Source: an uncultured Azospirillum sp.
Lineage (GTDB): Bacteria > Pseudomonadota > Alphaproteobacteria > RF32 > CAG-239
Reading direction: 5' to 3'
Assembly (NCBI GenBank): GCA_900538765.1
Contig: UQAB01000001.1
Span: 114,230-178,229, forward strand
Length of the DNA stretch: 64,000 bases
Part shown: positions 1 to 7,730 of the stretch, piece by piece
How positions within the stretch are numbered: the stretch's first letter is position 1
How the letters are laid out: every line of letters begins with the position of its first letter
Program-made: the position numbers and the translations under genes
Notes under the pieces: generated by a model
The model's database searches: none
What the model saw: the letters and a program-made list of their open reading frames with translations, nothing else
Told to the model about the DNA's origin: nothing

Positions 1-929
1 TTTTCGCGAACAACCTTGTGCATTAATTTTTCCAACGCATCCTGCGCATATTTCTGCTCAAACTCATTTTCAGGATCAAGCGTCGCTTTAAATTCTTCGG
101 AAGCTTTGCCAACCAGTTCACCGCGTTTCAGTTTGTCTGTTTCTTTGAAAGCTTCTTCAAACTTAGCTATAAAACCTTTCTCAAGTTTATTGTAAAGCTC
201 GTCAAATTCCGGCGGAAACTTCGGCGCTTCCCACCGCGGTTTACCGGCTTCAGAAACCATTTCATTAATCATTTTGATAACCGGTTGGAAGCTCTCAAAA
301 CCAAACATAACCGCACCGAGCATTGTTTCTTCAGACAATTCCTGGGCTTCAGATTCTACCATCAGCACACCTTCTGATGTACCGGCAACAGCCAGTTCGA
401 GTTCGGATTCTTTACGCTGATCCATTGTCGGATTCAAAATATACTGTCCGTCTTTATAACCAATCTTAGCCGCACCGATAGGCCCTAAGAACGGAATGCC
501 GGAAACTGCCAGAGCAGCAGAAGCCGCAATCATGGCAACAACATCGGAATCTGTCTGCTGGTCATGAGAAAGAACTGTACAAATAACTTGAACTTCATTT
601 TTAAAAGCATCCGGGAACAGCGGACGAATTGGACGGTCAATCAGGCGAGAGATAAGAACTTCACGCTCGGAAGGCTTGCCTTCTCTTTTCATAAAACCGC
701 CCGGCACTTTACCGGTAGCGTAATATTTTTCTTGATAATTAACTGTTAAAGGGAAGAAATCCTGATCGGGAGCAGCTTCCTTGGCTGCGCAAACTGTAGC
801 TAAGACAGTGGTTCCTCCATAAGTTGCTTCCACGGCGCCGAGAGCCTGCTTAGCAATTTTACCTGTTTCTAAAACTAATTTTCTGCCGCCCCATTCCATT
901 TCTTTGCGGCAAATATTCAATTCGACCAT
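1..929 (-). CDS. pnp: Polynucleotide phosphorylase, 3' part cut off by window edge
   Basis: PNPase degrades RNA 3' to 5' by phosphorolysis and is a core enzyme of the RNA degradosome. The N-terminal ~309 residues are present, reading from [14 protein letters not shown] through the first RNase PH-like domain, with the family motifs [30 protein letters not shown] and [13 protein letters not shown]. The ATG at 929 is preceded by an AAAGG Shine-Dalgarno on the minus strand. The rest (second RNase PH domain, KH and S1) would lie before base 1. In most proteobacteria pnp directly follows rpsO; here a 0.66-kb repeat element separates them. Identification is secure. Confidence 0.97.
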   Translation of the reverse strand, partial: MVELNICRKEMEWGGRKLVLETGKIAKQALGAVEATYGGTTVLATVCAAKEAAPDQDFFPLTVNYQEKYYATGKVPGGFMKREGKPSEREVLISRLIDRPIRPLFPDAFKNEVQVICTVLSHDQQTDSDVVAMIAASAALAVSGIPFLGPIGAAKIGYKDGQYILNPTMDQRKESELELAVAGTSEGVLMVESEAQELSEETMLGAVMFGFESFQPVIKMINEMVSEAGKPRWEAPKFPPEFDELYNKLEKGFIAKFEEAFKETDKLKRGELVGKASEEFKATLDPENEFEQKYAQDALEKLMHKVVRE

Positions 930-1098
930 ATTTCTATACCTTTCATTTCATCTTTTCAAACATCTTTATAAAACCTCACCCGAATTGGTCAAACCCGGGA
1001 TTTTTAATATAAAGCACAATAATTACAATAATTGATATCGTGTAATAAACTCCAAGTGCAAAAAAAACAGTATTCTCAAATTCTCCAGCACCTTCTTC

Positions 1099-1560
1099 AA
1101 AAAACTTGGAGTTTGAGGTCAATAGTAAGAAACTAGAGAAAATGTGAGGGAGTGTACATAGAAGTACATAACCGAACATTTTACTCGCAGTTTCTGTACT
1201 AGTGACCCAAAATACGAGTTTTTCAAAATTCACTTTTAGGAGAGCAGATAGAGTAGTTTCCAGGTGCGAGAAAAATTCTAGTGTACAGAGAAGTACATGA
1301 ATTTTTTGAGACACCCTCTCCTAAAAATGTTTTCAAAAAAACTTGGAGTTTGAGGTTAATAGTAAGAAAACAGAGAAAATGCGAGGGAGTGTACATAGAA
1401 GTACATGACCGAACATTTTACTCGCAGTTTCTGTACTAGTAACCCAAAATACGAGTTTTTTAAAATTCACTTTTAGGAGAGCAGATAGAATAGTTTCCAG
1501 GTGCAAGAAAAATTCTAGTGTACAGAGAAGTACATGAATTTTTTGAGACACCGTAAAACT
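1099..1560. repeat. Palindromic repeat element A (two tandem 237-bp copies) between rpsO and pnp
   Basis: Two near-identical copies start at about 1101 and 1338 (period 237 bp). Each carries two short dyads, AGTGTACATAGAAGTACAT and AGTGTACAGAGAAGTACAT, and the tail ACCCAAAATACGAGTTTT that also ends elements B and D. The bases between 930 and 1590 hold no convincing gene: the two open frames on the minus strand (976-1314 and 1333-1551) are simply the two repeat copies read through. It lies directly downstream of rpsO on the transcribed strand. Confidence 0.85.
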
Positions 1561-1590
1561 GCTCTAGATGCCTCATAAAAGTGAATTTTT

Positions 1591-1863
1591 TTACTTACGG
1601 AGATCCAGCTTCTTAATAATTTCCTGATATCTGTCGTTGTTCTTGGCTTTCAAATAGTCAAGAAGATGGCGACGACGGCTGACCATTTTCATTAAGCCCA
1701 AACGGGAGTGCAAGTCTTTGTTATGAACATTGAAATGGCCGATAAGCTTATTGATTCTGGCTGTCCAAATAGCAATCTGAACTTCCGGAGAACCTGTATC
1801 ATTCGGATTCAAACCATAAGTATTTACAATTTCTTTTTTTTCTTCATTCGTAATAGACGACAT
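1591..1863 (-). CDS. rpsO: 30S ribosomal protein S15
   Basis: S15 binds the central domain of 16S rRNA early in 30S assembly. The 90-residue product has the usual length. It shows the family pattern: the N-terminal helix ([12 protein letters not shown]), the [10 protein letters not shown] motif at about 22-31, the [11 protein letters not shown] loop and the C-terminal basic [17 protein letters not shown] segment (here [12 protein letters not shown]). It lies 15 bp after truB on the same strand, so the two are very probably co-transcribed. Element A follows its stop codon and separates it from pnp. Confidence 0.98.
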   Translation of the reverse strand: MSSITNEEKKEIVNTYGLNPNDTGSPEVQIAIWTARINKLIGHFNVHNKDLHSRLGLMKMVSRRRHLLDYLKAKNNDRYQEIIKKLDLRK

Positions 1864-1878
1864 CTGTATTTCCTTATT

Positions 1879-2787
1879 TTAGAGATTAAACACACGAACC
1901 GGAGCAATTTTCCGTTCTTCGATTCGCACAATCGCCGCCAGTTTACCGTTATATGTTGCCACAGCGTCTTCTCCAATGTGCTTAGAAACATCATAAGCGC
2001 GCGGAGACAGCCCCTGCCCCATTTTCAGTTTGGCGGCATCTGCTTCCGAAACAGCAATAACCGTGATGTCGCACAGAAATGTTTCTAACGGAAGCAAAAA
2101 CTTATTAAGGTCTTCACCGTACACCATATTTTCTAAATTTTCCAGTAAAATTTTCTGACTCAGATCAAAATTTCCGCATTTTGTCCGCCGCAGCTCCTGC
2201 AAATATCCTAAAGTTCCGAGTTTTAAAGCAATATCTTTGCCCAAAGTACGGATATATGTCCCTTTGGAACAGCGGACTTTAAACCGCGCCTGCTGATTCG
2301 GCAACTCTTCAAGCAATTCCAGAGCATAGATTTCCACCTCGCGTTTGGGAATATCGACACAGATTCCCTTTCGTGCCAAATCATAAGCCCGCCGCCCGTT
2401 AATTTTAATCGCGGAATAAACCGGCGGCACCTGAACAATTTTCCCTAAAAAAGCCGGAATAACCGCTTCAATCTCCGAACGCTCGGGAATTTTCTCACAT
2501 TGGGCAATCACCTCTCCCTCGGAATCATCCGTATCGGTAGAAACACCCCAACGAATAATAAATTCATACTCCTTGACGCCATCTGTCACAAAAGGCAAAA
2601 GCTTTGTCGCCTCGCCGAATGCAACCGGCAAAACCCCTGTTGCAAAAGGATCCAGCGTCCCGGCATGGCCGTTTTTCCTGGCCCGGAACAAGCGTTTCGT
2701 CCGGCGCACCACATCTGTCGACCCCATTCCCCGGGATTTGTCAACCACCAGCCAACCGTTAATCTCTTCACCTTTGTTATGTTTCAT
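1879..2787 (-). CDS. truB: tRNA pseudouridine(55) synthase
   Basis: TruB converts U55 of the T-loop of tRNAs to pseudouridine. The 302-residue product has the catalytic-loop motif GHAGTLDPFATGVLP (catalytic Asp within TLDP, about residue 46). Further family motifs are VPPVYSAIKINGRRAYDLAR and CSKGTYIRTLGKDI. The ATG at 2787 follows GGGGAAGG closely; an in-frame TTG just upstream is less likely. A sigma70-type promoter lies at 2816-2844, and the terminator of the gene before it at 2852-2882, so truB probably opens its own truB-rpsO unit. Confidence 0.97.
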   Translation of the reverse strand: MKHNKGEEINGWLVVDKSRGMGSTDVVRRTKRLFRARKNGHAGTLDPFATGVLPVAFGEATKLLPFVTDGVKEYEFIIRWGVSTDTDDSEGEVIAQCEKIPERSEIEAVIPAFLGKIVQVPPVYSAIKINGRRAYDLARKGICVDIPKREVEIYALELLEELPNQQARFKVRCSKGTYIRTLGKDIALKLGTLGYLQELRRTKCGNFDLSQKILLENLENMVYGEDLNKFLLPLETFLCDITVIAVSEADAAKLKMGQGLSPRAYDVSKHIGEDAVATYNGKLAAIVRIEERKIAPVRVFNL

Positions 2788-2815
2788 CAACCTTCCCCGT
2801 TCATAATTTTACATC

Positions 2816-2844
2816 TTTTTAACCGATAAGCGCCCGTCTGTCAA
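2816..2844 (-). promoter_or_regulatory. Predicted promoter of truB-rpsO
   Basis: On the minus strand TTGACA (2839-2844) and TAAAAA (2816-2821) are 17 bp apart, directly after the terminator of the preceding gene and about 30 bp before the truB ATG. Prediction from sequence only. Confidence 0.55.
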
Positions 2845-2851
2845 TGGATAC

Positions 2852-2882
2852 AAAAAAACCTGAATCCGTTAAGGGATTCAGG
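2852..2882 (-). terminator. Rho-independent terminator of the 2889-3644 gene
   Basis: On the minus strand CCTGAATCC, a CTTAAC loop and GGATTCAGG form a perfect 9-bp stem followed by seven T, just after the stop codon. Confidence 0.85.
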
Positions 2883-2888
2883 CCATAA

Positions 2889-3644
2889 TTAATACAGCAA
2901 CGACTTTGAATAATAAAAAACAAATCTTTCGCGCACAACAACCCAAAAGTCATAGCACAAATCCGCCACACTCCTGGGAGCGCAAAACCTGTCCGCCGCC
3001 AAACGGTTTCCAAAACAGCTGTTTCGTATTTTGAAAAAACGTTCCGAACGCCGAACCAAACTGGGATAACGCAAATCCACCCGCATAAAAATACATTTAT
3101 ACATCAAATATCTGAGAACAAACACCTCCGTTTTGTTTTCGACCAGCAGCAAATCGCTTTTGATTGGAAACAGCAAAGAAGCGTCAAACATACCCTGTTC
3201 CCAAACATCATAGGCATTTTCTCCTGTCCTCTTGGCAATAATCTGTTTGGAATTTTTAGCATTGCAAAACACGCTTTCATAAATTACCTGACAAAAACAC
3301 CCGCTCCCGTCAAAAAAAGACGTGATATTTGCACCATAAAAATAACAGCCAAAACTTTGCCCCAAACAAATAACTTTTCCTTGCTGCAGCGTATACCAAA
3401 CATTCTCTTTCTCAAAGAATATCATTTCCCGATAAAAATAAGCATTGGCAACCTCATCTGCAACAAGCATCATCGCCGCCGCATTGACAATCAACAGCGT
3501 TTCGGCATCATCAGAAATCAATATCAACAACTCTCCCTGCCGCTCGGCACGCCCGTTTTGACAATCAATGACAACATTGCCGTCTGATTTTTTTACAATT
3601 TGTAATCTCGCATTGCCGTTTTTAAAAACTTTTTTATTTCTCAT
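2889..3644 (-). CDS. Hypothetical protein of 251 aa, inserted between rbfA and truB
   Basis: I do not recognise this protein. It has no signal peptide or clear membrane segment. It is rich in aromatic residues and cysteine (VICLGQSFGCYFYG, SGCFCQVIYESVFC) and the last ~60 residues are basic and Arg/Phe-rich. The ATG at 3644 (MRNKKVFKNG) is chosen over upstream frames because it follows an AT-rich leader like that of the accessory gene family at 4.3-6.3 kb. It has its own promoter (3692-3720) and terminator, so it is an independent unit placed between two genes that are normally adjacent. It may be a distant relative of the 4301-4924 gene; that is a guess from general style. Confidence 0.6.
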   Translation of the reverse strand: MRNKKVFKNGNARLQIVKKSDGNVVIDCQNGRAERQGELLILISDDAETLLIVNAAAMMLVADEVANAYFYREMIFFEKENVWYTLQQGKVICLGQSFGCYFYGANITSFFDGSGCFCQVIYESVFCNAKNSKQIIAKRTGENAYDVWEQGMFDASLLFPIKSDLLLVENKTEVFVLRYLMYKCIFMRVDLRYPSLVRRSERFFKIRNSCFGNRLAADRFCAPRSVADLCYDFWVVVRERFVFYYSKSLLY

Positions 3645-3691
3645 AAAAATATAACAATAATAATTAAACATATAAATAAACAAACTTCGGC

Positions 3692-3720
3692 AACATAATC
3701 CCGCTTTAAATGAAAATCAA
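3692..3720 (-). promoter_or_regulatory. Predicted promoter of the 2889-3644 gene
   Basis: Minus strand TTGATT (3715-3720), 17-bp spacer, TATGTT (3692-3697). It lacks the TTGACTTTTGTCTA box seen at other accessory genes. Confidence 0.4.
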
Positions 3721-3782
3721 CTTTTTTTTACATTTTTTTCTTTTTCTCCTAACCGCTGCTTTCATGCAACGTCTTTTGCAAT

Positions 3783-3803
3783 AAAAAAACCGCCCGAAGG
3801 CGG
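3783..3803 (-). terminator. Rho-independent terminator of rbfA
   Basis: Minus strand CCGCC-TTCG-GGCGG followed by seven T, just after the rbfA stop. The remaining bases up to 3684 hold only AT-rich leader and promoter sequence. Confidence 0.85.
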
Positions 3804-3810
3804 CAGTCTA

Positions 3811-4194
3811 TTAATCCTTATTATCTAAATCCTGTCTGACTTTGGGATTTCTCAGCAATTTCTCAATCTTGTCAACTTCTTCAAATGTTTTATCAATACG
3901 GAAATTTAGCTCCGGTACATATCTCAAATCGGTTTTGGAAATAATCACCTTGCGCAAATAATTGGCAGCCAACTGTAAACCGCCGATAACTTCCTGCTCC
4001 TTGCTTTTGTCAGAAGTAATGACATAAACTGTTGCATATTTCAAATCAGGAGAAACGCGCGCTTCCATAATCGTCACCAGCGTATTAACCCCTTGCAAAT
4101 TACGAATTTCATCCCGTTCAACCTGATTGGCAATAATCTTCTTAATTTCCTGTCCAACTCTCAGCTGACGTTGCGACGGCTCTTTCTCTGCCAT
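3811..4194 (-). CDS. rbfA: 30S ribosome-binding factor A
   Basis: RbfA is a KH-fold factor that helps mature the 16S rRNA 5' end and is needed for cold adaptation. The 127-residue product has the usual size. It contains the characteristic RQLRVGQEIKKIIANQ N-terminus, the VSPDLKYATVYV core strand and the PELNFRIDKTFEEVDKIEKLL C-terminal segment. A GGAG site precedes the ATG. In most alphaproteobacteria it follows infB directly; here infB lies about 9.5 kb away, on the far side of accessory genes and rpsF-rpsR-rplI. Confidence 0.95.
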   Translation of the reverse strand: MAEKEPSQRQLRVGQEIKKIIANQVERDEIRNLQGVNTLVTIMEARVSPDLKYATVYVITSDKSKEQEVIGGLQLAANYLRKVIISKTDLRYVPELNFRIDKTFEEVDKIEKLLRNPKVRQDLDNKD

Positions 4195-4263
4195 AAAACT
4201 TCTCCTTAATCACGTTAACACGGCTATATATAAAGCTAAAAACAATGATAATCAAGAAAAAAC

Positions 4264-4292
4264 AAAAGGACAGGATAAAATCCCGCCCTTTT
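4264..4292 (-). terminator. Probable terminator of the 4301-4924 gene
   Basis: Minus strand AAAGGGCGGGA and CCTGTCCTTT pair with G-U wobbles around a short AT loop; a T-rich run follows. Confidence 0.55.
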
Positions 4293-4300
4293 TAACCAAC

Positions 4301-4924
4301 TCAGAACAAGCCCGGCGCACTGTAAACTTCCAAACTTCCGTTTTTCCACGCCAATCTTGCCTTTTGACATCTTTTCCCGGCAAAGACAGTGTCTTGAACA
4401 AATTCGGTTTTTATTTTCCCCGAACACAGACCTGTTTCCTCCCAGGAATAAGCAACACCCCTTCCGGCTCGCACGCCTCTTCCCGGAACACAATGCAAAC
4501 CATAAGTATTATCATGCGGTTCCAGGTAAGTCAGAACAATTCCGTCTTTCTGTTGCAAAGCAAAAACCCAGAAATCAGGACAGTCAATAATTCTGCTACC
4601 CAAACTTTTTACTTCTCCGGGCTTCTGTTCGTCAGGTTCAATGGTAAAAAACGTTTTTCCTTCTGAAAACAAAGGCTTTTGCCCCACAAAACCATAAAAA
4701 CAAAATATGCCCTCAGACGGCCGATAAGAAGAAAGTTCATTTTTATCGCTGCTGAGCCAAAACAAACCGCCTTCTTCAAAATACAACAGATTTCCCCGCG
4801 TTTCAAAACGCTTGTCCGTTGAAATGACAACATCATACAATCCGCTTGCGGAGTTAAACTTTCTTAGCCACACTTTTTTACCATACCGGCACAAATCATA
4901 AGTTTTAATTTCTCTGACATCCAT
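4301..4924 (-). CDS. Hypothetical protein of 207 aa, downstream of an Lcl_C-like paralog
   Basis: I do not recognise this protein. There is no signal peptide or transmembrane segment. It contains several aromatic-rich strands (LYFEEGGLFWLSSD, GIFCFYGFVGQKPLF, DFWVFALQQKDGIVL) typical of a small beta-rich fold. It starts 31 bp after the stop of the 4956-5480 gene, and its leader ends in ATTATGGA like the accessory family. For that reason the third in-frame ATG-proximal codon (ATG at 4924) is preferred over the ATG at 4930. It is probably co-transcribed with the gene before it. Function unknown. Confidence 0.55.
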   Translation of the reverse strand: MDVREIKTYDLCRYGKKVWLRKFNSASGLYDVVISTDKRFETRGNLLYFEEGGLFWLSSDKNELSSYRPSEGIFCFYGFVGQKPLFSEGKTFFTIEPDEQKPGEVKSLGSRIIDCPDFWVFALQQKDGIVLTYLEPHDNTYGLHCVPGRGVRAGRGVAYSWEETGLCSGKIKTEFVQDTVFAGKRCQKARLAWKNGSLEVYSAPGLF

Positions 4925-4955
4925 AATCATAAAAATTTAATAATAAAGAAGTATT

Positions 4956-5480
4956 TCAAAAGTTCGTTAATATCGGACGGATAAAGGCTTCATCCGCGGA
5001 AAAGGCATCATCTTCTTTAGCCAAATTCCAATAATATAAAAACGCCCCCAATCCCTTTCGGGAAGTCCAATAGTATCTAAGAACTTTCAGCGGCTGCCCG
5101 CCGATTTCCCTCATTGCGGCATTAATACCCCCAAAATGCGCATTAATGCACTTCCAAATATCCTTGTCTGCCAAAATATCGTTTCGACCACAAAACGAAT
5201 GCTGATTACAATATCCTTTAACACAATTCCGATTAACTTTGCATTCAGAATCCGCCAATGCAATTATATAACAGCAAAAGGCGATTCCGACTGGTGTTCG
5301 GCCGGACATATCTTCTTTGTAAGGACTAATCAAACCATCAGAATAAACAACACGGAAAGCATATTTTTCTTTTCTTCGGACATAACGCCAAAAACGGGAA
5401 AAAATCCCATGTTGATAAAAAACTGTAAAAACATTGTCATCATCACGACATAAACAAGGAGAGTCTTTTTCTGTTTTCAT
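4956..5480 (-). CDS. Divergent Lcl_C/DUF1566-like accessory protein
   Basis: A 174-residue cytoplasmic-type protein. It shares the architecture of the paralogs at 12.5, 26, 35 and 50 kb: a short N-terminal region, a strand block (YAFRVVYSDGL), the PVGIAFCCYIIALAD segment that matches PLGVIFENHLITL of the others, and a C-terminal domain that begins YWTS and ends FIRPIL. That ending corresponds to the YWSSxE...VRPV frame of Lcl_C (PF07603, C-type-lectin fold). Sequence identity to the other copies is low, so it is an old member. The shared promoter box lies at 5524-5551 and the AT-rich leader ends TATAATTATGAAAA. Molecular function is unknown. Confidence 0.7.
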   Translation of the reverse strand: MKTEKDSPCLCRDDDNVFTVFYQHGIFSRFWRYVRRKEKYAFRVVYSDGLISPYKEDMSGRTPVGIAFCCYIIALADSECKVNRNCVKGYCNQHSFCGRNDILADKDIWKCINAHFGGINAAMREIGGQPLKVLRYYWTSRKGLGAFLYYWNLAKEDDAFSADEAFIRPILTNF

Positions 5481-5523
5481 AATTATATTTTTTTATTAAG
5501 TTAATAATATTTTTTCAACCCAA

Positions 5524-5551
5524 ACCCTACCACAGGCTAGACAAAAGTCAA
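5524..5551 (-). promoter_or_regulatory. Accessory-family promoter box (gene 4956-5480)
   Basis: Minus strand TTGACTTTTGTCTA: the TTGACT -35 is at 5546-5551 and TAGGGT lies 16 bp further on as -10 (5524-5529). The same 14-base box precedes seven other genes of this window. Confidence 0.75.
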
Positions 5552-5555
5552 CAAA

Positions 5556-5585
5556 AAAAGCTCCGAGTTTTAGCTCGGAGCTTTT
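5556..5585 (-). terminator. Terminator of the 5590-5718 mini-gene
   Basis: AAAGCTCCGAG, a TTTTAG loop and CTCGGAGCTTT form a near-perfect stem with A and T runs on both sides; it follows the mini-gene stop by 4 bp. Confidence 0.85.
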
Positions 5586-5589
5586 GTTA

Positions 5590-5718
5590 TTAATCAGAAA
5601 CTTCCGTCTTTTTCTTTTTTGCTTCTTCCTCAGCACAAAACTGCACCAAATCATCAACTAAAAATCCAGCTGTTTCTAAACTGTCTTTAATACTTTGCAA
5701 AAATTCCTCTCTTTTCAT
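5590..5718 (-). CDS. 42-aa mini-gene: free N-terminal domain of the accessory family
   Basis: The ATG at 5718 opens a 42-residue frame (MKREEFLQSIKDSLETAGF... ending KKKKTEVSD). It matches the first ~32 residues of the full-length paralog at 12534-13145 (MEKEKFLQSIKETLEAAGF), then stops after a lysine-rich tail. It has its own promoter box (5757-5784), the family leader TATAATTATG and its own terminator (5556-5585). It may therefore be an expressed stand-alone domain, or the remnant of a cassette that lost its lectin-like part cleanly. It is too short for most gene finders. Confidence 0.6.
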   Translation of the reverse strand: MKREEFLQSIKDSLETAGFLVDDLVQFCAEEEAKKKKTEVSD

Positions 5719-5756
5719 AATTATATATTTTAAAAATTAATAATACTTTTTCTCTC

Positions 5757-5784
5757 TCATTACTGCAATCTAAACAAAAGCCAA
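5757..5784 (-). promoter_or_regulatory. Accessory-family promoter box, slightly degenerate (mini-gene)
   Basis: Minus strand TTGGCTTTTGTTTA (5771-5784) with TAATGA 16 bp downstream; two substitutions from the family box. Confidence 0.6.
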
Positions 5785-5788
5785 CAAG

Positions 5789-5819
5789 AAAGGTTTCAAA
5801 TTAAAATTCGAAACCTTTA
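5789..5819 (-). terminator. Terminator of the 5825-6268 gene
   Basis: AAAGGTTTC and GAAACCTTT (9 bp) flank an AT-rich loop between the stop of this gene and the promoter of the mini-gene. Confidence 0.75.
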
Positions 5820-5824
5820 AAATT

Positions 5825-6268
5825 TCATGAAAGACTGTTCATGCGCCGCACCGGTCGGATAAAATTCGTTTCCCGGTTCAGGTGGCCGTTTTCGGCAGAA
5901 TCCGGATAAACAAAAACCAACTCGTCAGGATTGTTCATCCATACTGTATCCGTCCACACCGCACCGCGTCCGATACGGTCACCGCCAAGACTGACAATAA
6001 ATTGGCAAAGCTCCTCAAACACCGGATGAATTGAAAGCCAAAACTCTTTAATTCCCAAATGACAGGGCTTGCCGTCAATCTTAACCGTCTTTACAATCTC
6101 CTTAGCTTCCGCAGGGGTATGCCACTTGCGGTCTTCTTTCAAAGAAATGGCATAACCGTTATAAATCACGGCTTCAACCTTTTTGTCCGGCAGCAAATCA
6201 TGAGAAATTTCACCGCCAAGATACAAAATTGCAAACTTCTCGTTCTTTTGAAATTCTTTCTTTTCCAT
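5825..6268 (-). CDS. Divergent Lcl_C/DUF1566-like accessory protein
   Basis: A 147-residue protein without signal peptide. From about residue 30 it follows the accessory-family plan. KVEAVIYNGYAISLKED corresponds to PLGVIFENHLITL, and TVKIDGKPCHLGIKEFW corresponds to EIKIEGHACSAGKIGFW. VSLGGDRIGRGAVWTD corresponds to ISLGGDTIVVQGKWYWSS, and the end FIRPV matches VRPV. The N-terminal helical domain of the longer members is missing or replaced by a shorter one. The promoter box is at 6313-6340 with the best -10 of the set (TATAGT). Likely the same fold and role as its paralogs; function unknown. Confidence 0.7.
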   Translation of the reverse strand: MEKKEFQKNEKFAILYLGGEISHDLLPDKKVEAVIYNGYAISLKEDRKWHTPAEAKEIVKTVKIDGKPCHLGIKEFWLSIHPVFEELCQFIVSLGGDRIGRGAVWTDTVWMNNPDELVFVYPDSAENGHLNRETNFIRPVRRMNSLS

Positions 6269-6312
6269 AATAATTGTGTATTTAGTAGTTATAAAAATAT
6301 TTTAACATCGCT

Positions 6313-6340
6313 ACTATACTACATTTTAGACAAAAGTCAA
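6313..6340 (-). promoter_or_regulatory. Accessory-family promoter box (gene 5825-6268)
   Basis: Minus strand TTGACTTTTGTCTA (6327-6340), 16-bp spacer, TATAGT -10 (6313-6318). Confidence 0.75.
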
Positions 6341-6353
6341 CAAAATATAAAAT

Positions 6354-6384
6354 AAAAAAAGCGGCGTGCTTTTAACACCCCGCT
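6354..6384 (-). terminator. Terminator of rpsF-rpsR-rplI
   Basis: Minus strand AGCGGGGTG and CACGCCGCT pair with one mismatch, followed by seven T. Confidence 0.75.
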
Positions 6385-6407
6385 CAAAACCATTTTGATA
6401 AATCAAA

Positions 6408-6893
6408 TTAGTTGTTTTCAAACGCTTTCGCCTGTTTTTTGGCATCATCGTCTGTTCTGGCAACGTTAACCAAAATTGTCTGGGTAACTTCCGGATGAAG
6501 ATTCAATTTAACTTCATACACGCCCAAATCTTTAATCGGTCTTTCCAGAAAAACGCAGCGGCGTTCAATATCAAAACCGGACTCTTTAATTGCAGCGGCA
6601 ATATCGCGAATGGTAACAGAACCATACAACTGACCTGTTTCGGCAGCCTGACGGATAAGAATTGCGCTGTAACCTTTCAGAGCTTCAGCCTTCTTACCGG
6701 CTTCTTCAAGCAAAGCCTTGTTGTGAGCTTCTAACTCTGCTTTTTTGTTTTCGTAAAAAGCAACATTGGCTTCAGTAGCGCGAAGAGCCTTTTTGCTCGG
6801 CAAAAGATAGTTGCGGGCATAACCGTTCTTGACATTAACTTTGTCACCCATTTTACCTAATTTATCAACATGTTCCAGAAGAATAATTTCCAT
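6408..6893 (-). CDS. rplI: 50S ribosomal protein L9
   Basis: L9 binds 23S rRNA at the base of the L1 stalk. The 161-residue product starts with the diagnostic N-domain MEIILLEHVDKLGKMGD and NGYARNYLLP. A central helix (NVAFYENKKAELEAHNKALLEE) follows, then a C-domain with GQLYGSVTIRDIAAAIKE and YEVKLNLHPEV. It is last in the rpsF-rpsR-rplI operon, 15 bp after rpsR, and is followed by a terminator. Confidence 0.98.
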   Translation of the reverse strand: MEIILLEHVDKLGKMGDKVNVKNGYARNYLLPSKKALRATEANVAFYENKKAELEAHNKALLEEAGKKAEALKGYSAILIRQAAETGQLYGSVTIRDIAAAIKESGFDIERRCVFLERPIKDLGVYEVKLNLHPEVTQTILVNVARTDDDAKKQAKAFENN

Positions 6894-6908
6894 AGTTTCT
6901 CTCCTTCC

Positions 6909-7136
6909 TTAATCAGCCACGAACGGCAGCAAGCCGATGTAGCGGGCACGTTTAATAGCGCGGGCCAGTTCTCTCTGCTTTTTAACAGAAACAGCTGTGA
7001 TGCGGCTCGGAATGATTTTTCCTTTTTCAGAAATGTATCTTGAAAGGAGTTTAACGTCTTTGTAGTCAATTTTCAAAGCGTCTTCGCCGGAAAACGGACA
7101 AGCTTTTTTTCTTCTAAAGAATACTTGTTTAGCCAT
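6909..7136 (-). CDS. rpsR: 30S ribosomal protein S18
   Basis: S18 pairs with S6 on the 30S platform. The 75-residue product shows the family core: [21 protein letters not shown] and [20 protein letters not shown]. The N-terminal KKACPFSG keeps a cysteine of the old zinc-binding motif. It sits 11 bp after rpsF and 15 bp before rplI, the usual order. Confidence 0.98.
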   Translation of the reverse strand: MAKQVFFRRKKACPFSGEDALKIDYKDVKLLSRYISEKGKIIPSRITAVSVKKQRELARAIKRARYIGLLPFVAD

Positions 7137-7147
7137 TATACAATCTC

Positions 7148-7477
7148 CTATTCTTCGCTGGCGTCTTTTTCGCTTGATGAAACTTCGCTGAATTCATCAA
7201 CTTTAACTGTCATGTAACGAATGATGTCTTCGTTAAAGCGCATAACGCGTTCAAATTCCGCAATAGCGTTAGCCGGAGCGGTAATGTTCATCAGAACATA
7301 ATGGCCTTTACGGTTTTTCTTAATGCGATAAGCCAGGTTTTTCAAACCCCAGTTATCAACTCTGACGACTTCGCCACCTTCTTTCTTAACGACATTGCTC
7401 AAATCTTCAACAATGCTGTTAACCTGAGAAGCGCCCAAGTCCTGACGTGCAATCAGCACGCTTTCATAATTAGTCAT
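7148..7477 (-). CDS. rpsF: 30S ribosomal protein S6
   Basis: S6 binds S18 and the 16S rRNA central domain. The 109-residue product has the standard beta-alpha-beta-beta-alpha-beta frame: [49 protein letters not shown] and [13 protein letters not shown], with an acidic tail. It is the first gene of rpsF-rpsR-rplI. A predicted promoter lies at 7593-7620, and a possible S6:S18-type leader hairpin at 7510-7547. Confidence 0.98.
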   Translation of the reverse strand: MTNYESVLIARQDLGASQVNSIVEDLSNVVKKEGGEVVRVDNWGLKNLAYRIKKNRKGHYVLMNITAPANAIAEFERVMRFNEDIIRYMTVKVDEFSEVSSSEKDASEE

Positions 7478-7509
7478 TTATAAATTCTCCTTATGGATTC
7501 TCAACAAAT

Positions 7510-7547
7510 GCCGCCTGCAATCGATATAAGGAATCGAAACAGCCGGC
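7510..7547 (-). promoter_or_regulatory. Leader hairpin of rpsF, possible S6:S18 autoregulatory site
   Basis: In the ~110-nt leader GCCGGCTG and GCAGGCGGC pair imperfectly around an inner TCGAT/ATCGA stem, leaving GC-rich internal loops. S6:S18 is known in several phyla to repress its own operon through a hairpin with a CCG-containing bulge. The match here is by position and general shape only. Confidence 0.35.
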
Positions 7548-7592
7548 GTGTTCTTTTGTATAGCCCGAACATTTCGAGCAAGGAACGGCTGC

Positions 7593-7620
7593 AATATACA
7601 CCAAACTCGTTAATTTGCAA
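7593..7620 (-). promoter_or_regulatory. Predicted promoter of rpsF operon
   Basis: Minus strand TTGCAA (7615-7620), 16-bp spacer, TATATT (7593-7598), giving a leader of about 110 nt. Confidence 0.5.
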
Positions 7621-7730
7621 GCATTTTTTCATTTTACGGCAAATTTAGCCAAAATCAGCCGCCATATTTATATTATATTAAGGTTTTGCCTTTATATTTA
7701 AACAAAATAAACTTAACACCTGGGGCGCAA

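Noticed and set aside
976..1551. Two open frames of 112 and 72 codons on the minus strand, with similar sequences
   Set aside because: They are the two tandem copies of repeat element A read through; there is no ribosome-binding site and the similarity is at DNA level over the whole repeat.
7686..7730. Earlier TTG start for the lipoprotein gene
   Set aside because: It would place 15 polar residues before the signal sequence and hide the lipobox; the ATG at 7731 is better.
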